From: a virus
Reading direction: 5' to 3' (one strand)
Virus record (IMG/VR): IMGVR_UViG_3300025132_000374
Coordinates: 1 to 21,198 of that record
Length of the DNA stretch: 21,198 bases
Shown here: positions 1 through 6,700 of the stretch, piece by piece
Layout: each line of letters begins with the position of its first letter
Position numbering within the stretch: the first letter of the stretch is position 1
The notes under the pieces: model-generated
The model's input: only the letters and a program-made list of their open reading frames with translations
What the model was told of the DNA's origin: nothing
Database searches by the model: none
Program-made: the position numbers and the translations under genes

Positions 1-168
1 AAGTGGGAACAGGAGCATCTATCTAATGGTAGATATACTCTTGAAATGGTCCGGATCGATGACAAAGTTAAAGAAGTCATCACAAAGATCAAGCTGGAGG
101 AAGCAGCGATTGCTCACAAGCAAAACACTATTGAAGGTGTAACTCCACAAGTTTCAGTAGCTACTTAA
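1..168 (+). CDS. 3' end of an unidentified phage protein (5' partial)
   Basis: Frame 1 is open from the window edge and gives the last 55 residues of a protein, ending in ...QVSVAT followed by two successive TAA codons. The fragment is charged and probably helical (KVKEVITKIKLEEAAIAHK). It shows no diagnostic motif and I do not recognise the family. Its position just before a candidate virion decoration gene suggests a head-module gene, but that is inference. The start and most of the protein lie outside the window. Confidence 0.7.
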   Translation, partial: KWEQEHLSNGRYTLEMVRIDDKVKEVITKIKLEEAAIAHKQNTIEGVTPQVSVAT

Positions 169-216
169 TAAAAAAGCTACATCGTTGAATAAATTCAATT
201 CACATTACAGGCTCTC

Positions 217-245
217 TTGCACTCTACCTAAAACTAGTATATACT
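217..245 (+). promoter_or_regulatory. Candidate sigma70-like promoter for the 330-737 gene
   Basis: TTGCAC at 217-222 is separated by 17 nt from TATACT at 240-245, which matches 5 of 6 bases of the TATAAT consensus; the -35 matches only TTG. The predicted transcription start, about 252, coincides with the first strand of the complementary segments in the leader. The surrounding 160-bp gap between genes is the largest in the window, which supports a regulatory role. The AT-rich background makes chance -10 matches common. Confidence 0.45.
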
Positions 246-251
246 TTTATC

Positions 252-329
252 ACTATACAATTAATTAGAATACTGACGAGTATAGTCGACGGCCTAGAGA
301 CAGTATTCGGAAACTAGGAGGATAATACT
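252..329 (+). promoter_or_regulatory. Structured 5' leader with interlocking helices around the ribosome-binding site
   Basis: Four short perfect complementarities are visible. ACTATAC 252-258 pairs with GTATAGT 280-286, AATACTG 269-275 with CAGTATT 301-307, and CCTAG 293-297 with CTAGG 314-318. In addition AGTATT 302-307 can pair with AATACT 324-329, directly before the ATG at 330. The first three interlock as chained pseudoknots. The fourth is exclusive with the second and would enclose the AGGAGG at 317-322 in a loop. Alternative pairings that hide or free the ribosome-binding site suggest translational control. The helices are short and AT-rich, so chance is a real alternative. No known ribozyme or riboswitch consensus was recognised. 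Confidence 0.4.
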
Positions 330-737
330 ATGGCAAAAACATTGTTTAGAGGACCAGTTCTGCAAGGTAAATTTAACGAAGCAGGTGTTACTGGATTTAA
401 CCTAGAAAACAAAGAGTCTAACTACACTGTTACGAATGCAGATTCTGGAAAGACATTTACTTCATCAACTGATGGTGTTGTATTTACTTTACCTGCAATC
501 TCTATCGGAAGAGTGTTTACTTTCGTAAACACAGGTGCAGATGGAACTAATACTTTAACAATTAGTCCAAATGCTGCTGATGGTATTTTGTATGCTGGAT
601 CTTTAACTGATGATAAAGATATCATTAATACAAAAACTACTTCAAAAGTTGGTGACTATATAGTATGTGCATCTTTAAACTCAACAGCTCATTGGACAGT
701 TGTTGCAGTTCAAGGTGTATTTGCTAAAGAAGCATAA
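330..737 (+). CDS. Beta-rich virion protein, candidate capsid decoration protein
   Basis: 135 aa, preceded by AGGAGG at 317-322. The first 30 residues are followed by a block with the pattern YTVTNADSGKTF near 32-43 and a hydrophobic VVFTLPA segment near 49-55. The alternating, Thr/Asn/Gly-rich sequence predicts beta structure; there are no membrane segments and a single Cys (residue 112). The DSGKTF...FTLPA pattern occurs in many phage structural and decoration proteins. The gene lies between a likely head gene and the connector cassette and appears to have its own promoter and terminator-like hairpin, as expected for a protein needed in many copies. Decoration is inference; a short fibre or another head protein is possible. 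Confidence 0.6.
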   Translation: MAKTLFRGPVLQGKFNEAGVTGFNLENKESNYTVTNADSGKTFTSSTDGVVFTLPAISIGRVFTFVNTGADGTNTLTISPNAADGILYAGSLTDDKDIINTKTTSKVGDYIVCASLNSTAHWTVVAVQGVFAKEA

Positions 738-750
738 TAATTAATTTATT

Positions 751-768
751 GTGGGCCTTCGGGCCCAC
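751..768 (+). terminator. UUCG-capped GC hairpin, likely terminator or processing hairpin
   Basis: GTGGGCC at 751-757 and GGCCCAC at 762-768 form a perfect 7-bp GC-rich stem closed by C-UUCG-G, a very stable tetraloop. It stands out in an AT-rich region, 14 nt after the stop of the 330-737 gene. The flanks 741-745 and 771-775 can add A-T pairs. The downstream tract is ATATTAATTTAA rather than a pure T run, so termination may be partial, or the hairpin may protect an mRNA 3' end. Confidence 0.7.
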
Positions 769-792
769 ATATTAATTTAAGGAGAAACAAAT

Positions 793-1089
793 ATGAGTTC
801 AGACCAAAGATTTACAAGAATAACTTCTACTGGACAGGTTAAAACTATTGGTGGAGGATCAACAAATATAGGTCCTTCAAGAATAACTTATATTCAAGCA
901 AAAGGACACGCTAGTGGACAACTTGAATTAAGAAATAGTTCTGATAATTCTGGTGATTTATTATTTATTGCACACTTCGGAACAGAAGGTTTAGATATTT
1001 ATGTTCCTGGTAACGGTATTAGATTTGATGATACTATTCATGCAACTATATCTGGAACAGGATCTGTTACACTTGGCTACACTGGCTAG
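793..1089 (+). CDS. Small beta-rich phage structural protein, function unknown
   Basis: 98 aa, with an AAGGAG site at 779-784. The sequence is Ser/Thr/Gly-rich with alternating hydrophobics (QLELRNSS, DLLFIAHF, GLDIYVPG) and ends SGTGSVTLGYTG, an ending like those of small beta-sandwich virion proteins in marine phages. It has no cysteines, signal peptide or membrane segment. It sits 8 bp before the head-tail adaptor gene. A head or neck decoration role is possible but unproven. Confidence 0.55.
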   Translation: MSSDQRFTRITSTGQVKTIGGGSTNIGPSRITYIQAKGHASGQLELRNSSDNSGDLLFIAHFGTEGLDIYVPGNGIRFDDTIHATISGTGSVTLGYTG

Positions 1090-1097
1090 GAGGTTAA

Positions 1098-1847
1098 ATG
1101 GCTAATACAACTTCTGGAACAACAACTTTTGATAAAACTTTTTCTATTGATGAAATAATAGAAGAAGCTTATGACAGAATTGGTGTATTAGATTATTCCG
1201 GTTTTAAATTAAAAACTGCAAGACGTTCTTTAAATATAATGCTTCAAGAATGGGGCAATAGAGGTATTCATTATTGGGAAATAGATGAATTAGATCTTGA
1301 TTTAGTAGAGGGACAAGCAGAATATAAATTTTTTAGAGCTAGTTCAGATGGTACAAGTGCTACTTCAACACCAAATGGTGTGTATGGAATATCCGATGTT
1401 CTTGAAGCACAATTAAGATCAAATAGAACAGCAACAGATCAATCAGATAGTCCAATGACAAAAGTTGATAGATCAACTTATGCTGCTTTTTCAAACAAAC
1501 TTTCTAAAGGTACACCAAATCAATATTGGGTACAAAGATTTATTGATCATGTTAGTGTTAGTATTTACCCAACACCAGACTCAACTAATGCATCTAAAGA
1601 TATGCATTTTTATTATATAAAAAGAATTCAAGATATAGGAAACTATACAAATGCAACTGACATGCCATTTAGGTTTATACCTTGTATGGTTTCTGGTTTA
1701 GCTTATTACCTTTCTATGAAATATGCACCTCAATTAGTTCAAGGTATGAAATTAGTTTATGAAGATGAATTTCAAAGAGCATTACAAGAAGATGGTTCAG
1801 CTTCAAGTACATTTATTACACCTAAAGCTTATTACCCAGGAACATAA
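1098..1847 (+). CDS. Head-to-tail adaptor, P22 gp4-like
   Basis: 249 aa with AGGAGG at 1088-1093. Residues about 16-65 carry the recognisable adaptor pattern: a helical SIDEIIEEAYDRIGV segment, then ARRSLNIMLQEWGNRGIHYW. This resembles the N-terminal helices of P22 gp4 and its many marine-phage relatives, which form the dodecameric ring below the portal and extend the DNA channel. The middle is a beta-rich insertion (FFRASSDG... about 79-110) and the C-terminal half is helical (LSMKYAPQLVQGMKLVYEDEFQRAL). The stop overlaps the next start by one base (TAATG), indicating translational coupling. The family assignment rests on motif recognition; the protein is longer than P22 gp4 (166 aa). Confidence 0.65.
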   Translation: MANTTSGTTTFDKTFSIDEIIEEAYDRIGVLDYSGFKLKTARRSLNIMLQEWGNRGIHYWEIDELDLDLVEGQAEYKFFRASSDGTSATSTPNGVYGISDVLEAQLRSNRTATDQSDSPMTKVDRSTYAAFSNKLSKGTPNQYWVQRFIDHVSVSIYPTPDSTNASKDMHFYYIKRIQDIGNYTNATDMPFRFIPCMVSGLAYYLSMKYAPQLVQGMKLVYEDEFQRALQEDGSASSTFITPKAYYPGT

Positions 1848-2449
1848 TGTCTAAGTACGCAACAGGAAAACATGCAAAAGCTATTTCAGATAGATCAGGT
1901 ATGGAGTTTCCATACAGAGAAATGGTTAGAGAATGGAATGGATCTTTTGTTCATTACACGGAGTTTGAACCAAAGCAACCACAGTTAGAACCAAAACCTA
2001 TTGGTGGAGACGGTATTGCGTTACTTCATGTTAGAACGGATAGAACAGAACCAATTACAACTGTTATGTTACCACAAGATCCTTTTACAACTTACCAAGC
2101 TGGGTCTGGTGTTTTAAATGTTTTTGCACCGGGACATGGTTTAACAAATGGTACAACTTATTTATTTAGAGGTGCACCTACAACATCACCTGGAACAGGT
2201 ACATCAACTAATCCTGTTTTTGCTTACGCAGCAATTCCAAACTTTGATGGGATTACCGGAGCACAAATAACTCAAGGATCTGGATACGCTATTACAACTG
2301 GACTTTTTGATAATGGTGTAAGAGTTACAACAGATTATGCGCTATCTAATTTCTTCTTCTTTACAGTTAATTCAGATACTGCTACAACAGGAAATATAAA
2401 AGGAGGAGGTTACGGATGTTCCGTAGGACCTATAACAATATCACCATGA
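1847..2449 (+). CDS. Conserved connector-region structural protein, function unknown
   Basis: 200 aa, coupled to the upstream adaptor gene. The N-terminus (SKYATGKHAKAISDRSGMEFPYREMVREWNG, residues 2-32, read as SKYATGKHAKAIS then DRSGMEFPY then REMVREWNG) followed by FEPKQPQLEPKPI is a conserved block I associate with marine podovirus structural proteins. The rest is Gly/Thr-rich beta sequence ending GGGYGCSVGPITISP. No enzyme motif is seen. Its place between two adaptor genes argues for a neck, head-closure or connector-decorating role. It overlaps the next small gene by 4 bases (ATGA). Confidence 0.55.
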   Translation: MSKYATGKHAKAISDRSGMEFPYREMVREWNGSFVHYTEFEPKQPQLEPKPIGGDGIALLHVRTDRTEPITTVMLPQDPFTTYQAGSGVLNVFAPGHGLTNGTTYLFRGAPTTSPGTGTSTNPVFAYAAIPNFDGITGAQITQGSGYAITTGLFDNGVRVTTDYALSNFFFFTVNSDTATTGNIKGGGYGCSVGPITISP

Positions 2450-2583
2450 TTAAAAAATTTATTAATTGGATTAAAAATATATTTACACCTAAAAAACAGG
2501 ACCCTCATTTAGAAATGTATGAAGAATTAAGATCTGATAAAGCAGATAAAATTAATAAAAAATACAAAGAGGATTCTGAATAA
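2446..2583 (+). CDS. 45-aa small protein with amphipathic N-terminus
   Basis: The ATG at 2446 overlaps the upstream stop as ATGA, and the TAA at 2581-2583 overlaps the next start as TAATG, so the frame fills the space between two virion genes exactly. The N-terminus (MIKKFINWIKNIFTP) can form a short hydrophobic/amphipathic helix; the rest is charged and helical (EMYEELRSDKADKINKKYKED). There is no good ribosome-binding site, so reinitiation is likely. The family is unknown. It might be a small assembly factor or membrane-touching peptide (inference). Confidence 0.6.
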   Translation: MIKKFINWIKNIFTPKKQDPHLEMYEELRSDKADKINKKYKEDSE

Positions 2584-3236
2584 TGACATATGCAGAATTA
2601 GTGGATAAAATTAGAAACTATACAGAAGTTGATTCAAATGTTTTAACTTCTGCTATTATAAATGGTTTTATTGAAGATGCAGAATTTAGAATCATGAGAG
2701 ACGTAGATTCTGATCAAAATAGAAGATACGCAACTGCTCCTTTACTTAGTGGTCAAAGATTTATAAATACTCCTCCAAATACTTTAATAGTAAGATCAGC
2801 ACAAATTGTTGACTCTGATGGTGTGGGTCAAGCAAACAATAGAGATTTTTTAGAATACAGAGACACTAGTTTTATGTCAGAATTTAACTCTGCAGAATCT
2901 ACAGGAGTTCCTAAATATTATAGTATGTGGGATAACGATACATTAGTTTTTGCTCCAACCCCTAATGCAGGATACACAATTCAAGTAAACTATATCTTGA
3001 AAAATCCTGGCTTATCTAGTACTAATACAACTACATATATTAGCACTAATTTTCCAAACGGACTTTTATATGCATGTTTAGTTGAAGCTTACGGATTTTT
3101 AAAAGGTCCCAATGACCTCTTGCAATTATACGAAGGAAAGTATAAACAAGTATTACAAGGCTTCTCAATTGAACAAATGGGAAGAAGACGACGAGATGAA
3201 TATCAATCTGGTGTTCCTAGAGTCGGAGGAAAATAA
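2583..3236 (+). CDS. Phage adaptor / tail tubular A (gp11)-like protein
   Basis: 217 aa. The N-terminus (MTYAELVDKIRNYTEVD) and the helical IINGFIEDAEFRIMRDVD match the start of phage adaptor proteins of the T7 gp11 type. The centre has the motif GVPKYYSMWDNDTLVFAPTP near 109-128 followed by YTIQVNYILKNPGLS, and the C-terminal part has FPNGLLYACLVEAYGFLKGP near 159-178 then LYEGKYKQVLQGF, all typical of the family. Such proteins form the ring joining the portal or first adaptor to the tail nozzle. The gene is coupled to the 45-aa gene upstream and lies 11 bp before the next gene. Recognised from motifs only. Confidence 0.65.
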   Translation: MTYAELVDKIRNYTEVDSNVLTSAIINGFIEDAEFRIMRDVDSDQNRRYATAPLLSGQRFINTPPNTLIVRSAQIVDSDGVGQANNRDFLEYRDTSFMSEFNSAESTGVPKYYSMWDNDTLVFAPTPNAGYTIQVNYILKNPGLSSTNTTTYISTNFPNGLLYACLVEAYGFLKGPNDLLQLYEGKYKQVLQGFSIEQMGRRRRDEYQSGVPRVGGK

Positions 3237-3247
3237 GGAGATAAAAT

Positions 3248-3700
3248 ATGGCAATAACACAGGCTATCGCAAATGCTTTTAAAAAACAATTATTAGAAGG
3301 CGATCACAATTTTAAATCATCAGGTGGTGACGTTTTTAAAATAGCTCTTTATACTAGTTCAGCTACTCTAAATTCAACTACAACTGCTTATTCAACTACT
3401 AACGAAGTTAGTAATAGTGGTCAGTACACAGCAGGTGGTGGTACGTTAGTTAATAGTGGAACTTCAATTGGAACTGGATCCGGTAAAGGTGTTGCATTTG
3501 TTGATTTTGCAGATAGATCTTTTACTGGTGTAACATTAACCGCTAGAGGTGCATTAATATATAATACTTCATCTGCTACAACCAATGCAGCTGTTGCAGT
3601 CTTAGATTTTGGAGGAGACAAAACGGCTACATCAGGAACTTTTACAATTCAATTTCCCGCAGATACTACATCAGCCGCTATATTAAGAATCTCTGGATAG
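3248..3700 (+). CDS. Conserved phage structural protein (tail/fibre-associated), unknown role
   Basis: 150 aa with AAGGAG just upstream. It follows a pattern seen repeatedly in podovirus tail modules: a helical start MAITQAIANAFKKQLLEG, then HNF...FKIALYTSSATL, a Thr-rich stretch with STTNEVSNSG, AFVDFADRSFTG, TARGALIYN and finally AVAVLDFGGDKTATSGTFTI. The pattern predicts a beta-sandwich after an N-terminal helix, with no cysteines. It lies directly before the giant fibre gene, so it may be a fibre adaptor, baseplate-like or virion surface protein; this is inference. Confidence 0.6.
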   Translation: MAITQAIANAFKKQLLEGDHNFKSSGGDVFKIALYTSSATLNSTTTAYSTTNEVSNSGQYTAGGGTLVNSGTSIGTGSGKGVAFVDFADRSFTGVTLTARGALIYNTSSATTNAAVAVLDFGGDKTATSGTFTIQFPADTTSAAILRISG

Positions 3701-3709
3701 GAGGACAAA

Positions 3710-6700
3710 GTGGCTTTAGTCATAAACGATAGAGTAAAAGAAACCTCTACCACAACTGGTACAGGTACATTTAGTTTAGCAGGAGCAGTTCAAGATTTTG
3801 AAACTTTTGTTGCAGGAATTGGTTCAACCAATACTACATATTATTGCATAGTAAATTCTGGAACAGGTGAATTTGAGGTTGGTATTGGAACAGTAACAGA
3901 CGCTAGTCCTGACACTTTATCAAGAGACACAGTTATTTCTTCATCTAATTCTGATGCAAAAGTAAATTTTGCAGCAGGTACAAAAGATGTATTTTGTACC
4001 CTACCTGCATCAAAAGCAGTTGTAAAAGATTCAAATAACGATGTTACACTTCCAGCAGATTTAAATGTTGGTGTTAATTTAGATGTCGATGGCCTTACTA
4101 CAACAGATGGAATAACTAACGTTGGTAATTTTTCTACAGATGGTGGAACAATTAAACTAGATGGTAATTATCCTGTAGGAACAAATAACGTTGCATTAGG
4201 AGATCAAGCATTAGATGATGGTTCTTTGTCTGGTGCACACTCCACAGCAATAGGTCATGTAGCTTTGACTTCTAATACTTCTGGCTCTCATAATACAGCA
4301 GTTGGTTCAAATTCTTTAACTACTAATACTACAGGTGGCTGTAATGTTGCTATGGGTGTAAGTGCAGTTGCTATGAATGTTTCTGGTAATCGTAATACAG
4401 GACTAGGTAGATCAGCTTTACAAGAAAATACAACAGCATCTGATAATACAGCAATAGGTTATTTTTCTATGTGTAGTAACTTGACAGGTGCAACTAATAC
4501 AGCTGTTGGTATGTGTTCTTTAAAATCAAATACTTCAGCAGATGACAATACATCAATAGGTGGTCAAACACTTACAGCTAACACAACAGGTGGCTGTAAT
4601 ACAGCTTTAGGTCAAGGTGCTTTATTTACCAATACCACAGGTGGCTGTAATACAGGTATTGGTCGTCATGCTTTACTTTTAAATACAACAGGGACAAGAA
4701 ATGTTGCAGTAGGTTTTTGCACTTTACAAGCAAATCAAACCGGTGGAAACAATGTGGCGGTTGGATTTTGTGCTGGTCAAAGTAATACAGGAACAGCTAA
4801 TGTAGCAATAGGAGATTCCGCTCTTAGACTTAACACTGCGAACGATAATACTGCTGTTGGTAATAGAGCATTATATTCACACACAACAGGTGTTTCTAAT
4901 GTTGCCATAGGTTATCAATCTTTATGTAGTAACACTACTGCTTCTAATAATACTGCTCTTGGTTATCGATCTTTATGTGCTAACACAACAGGTTGTTTTA
5001 ATGTTGGATTAGGTTCATGTTCTTTAATATGCAATACAACGGGCTCTAGAAACACAGCAGTTGGTAGACAATCTTTACATTGCAATACTACAGGTGGTTT
5101 TAATACTTCTTTAGGGCTAGACTCTATGTATGAAAACACAACAGGGTCATGTAACACTGCTGTGGGTAGAAGCTCTATGCTTTGTAACACAGAAGGTGCT
5201 TGTAATGTTTCTGTTGGAGAACATGCACTAGGTAAAAATACAACAGCAAATAATAATACAGCAATTGGTTTCCAGGCTATGAGATGTAACACAACAGGTG
5301 CTCAAAATACAGCAGTGGGAAGATTAGCACTTGATGCTAATACGACAGCTGCTGAAAATACTGCTATGGGTAATAGTGCTTTGGGTGCAAACACAACAGG
5401 TGAAAAAAACACTGGATTGGGAAGTTCCTCTTTAAGTGCTACCACAACAGGTTCATGTAATACAGCAGTTGGTATGGATGCAATGTTATCTAACACAACA
5501 GGTTCATGTAATACAGCAGTTGGACATAAATCTTTATGTTCTAACACTACAGCAGATGATAACACAGCAGTCGGCACAAGGTCACTTTGTTCTAATACGA
5601 CAGGTACAAATAATGTTGCAGTAGGAAGACAAGCATTAGAAGATAACACAACAGCATCAGGTAATACTGGAATAGGTAAAAGTTCTTTATTAGAGAATAC
5701 AACAGGTAGTAATAATTTAGCATCAGGTTTTGCAGCATTACAACTTAACACAACAGGTTCTAGTAATGTAGCAGTTGGAAGTCTATCTTTAAATTCTAAC
5801 ACCACAGCATCTTCTAATACAGCAGTAGGTACTTGTTCATTAAATGCTACTACAACAGGTTGTCAAAACACAGCAGTTGGTATGGCTTCATTAGATACAA
5901 ATACGACAGGAGATAATAATGTTGGTGTAGGTTATCAGGCACTTTTCTCTAATACTACAGCAGATAATAATGCTGCAGTAGGTTATCAAGCACTTTCAGT
6001 TAATACAACAGGAGCATCTAATAACGCATTTGGTTATAGAGCGTTACGTTGTAACACAACAGCATCAAACAACACAGCAATGGGTTTTTGTGCTTTATTT
6101 GCTAACACAACAGGAGATAATAATACATCTGTAGGTACTAGTGCATTAAGCTCTAACACAACAGCAATTAATAATGTTGCTCTTGGATTTTCAGCTTTAT
6201 CTACTAACGTAACAGGTTCAGATAACACAGCTTTAGGTCATCAATCTTTAAGAGATAACACAGGTGCAGATAATACTGGAGTTGGTTATCGTTCTTTATT
6301 TGCTAATTCATCAGGAACAAAAAACGTAGCAGTCGGTCATAGTTCTTTAATTGCAAATACAACAGCTAATCAAAATACAGCTGTAGGATATTCATCATTA
6401 GGTGCAAATACAACAGGTGCTAATAATACAGCAATGGGTTGTGGTGCTTTAGTTTTAAATACTACAGGTGCAGAAAACACTGCTATTGGTGCATTATCTT
6501 TAGATGCAAATACTACAGGTAGTTATAATACAGCTGTAGGTCATTTGTCACTTACTGCTAACACAACAGCAGATGATAACACAGCCATAGGTAGAAGTTC
6601 TTTGTGTAAAAACACAACAGGTACTAATAATACAGCTGTAGGTAGATTATCTTTATTTAATAATACAACAGCAGACAATAATACAGCTGTTGGTAAAAGT

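Noticed and set aside
185-198. TTGAAT/ATTCAA hairpin after the first stop as a terminator
   Set aside because: Six A-T-rich pairs with a 2-nt loop and no T tract; too weak to support.
273-314. Hammerhead-ribozyme-like core: CTGACGA at 273-279 and GGAAAC at 309-314
   Set aside because: Bases 280 and 309 flanking the cores are both G and the inner sequence does not form stem II; no cleavage triplet with stems I and III in the right order was found.
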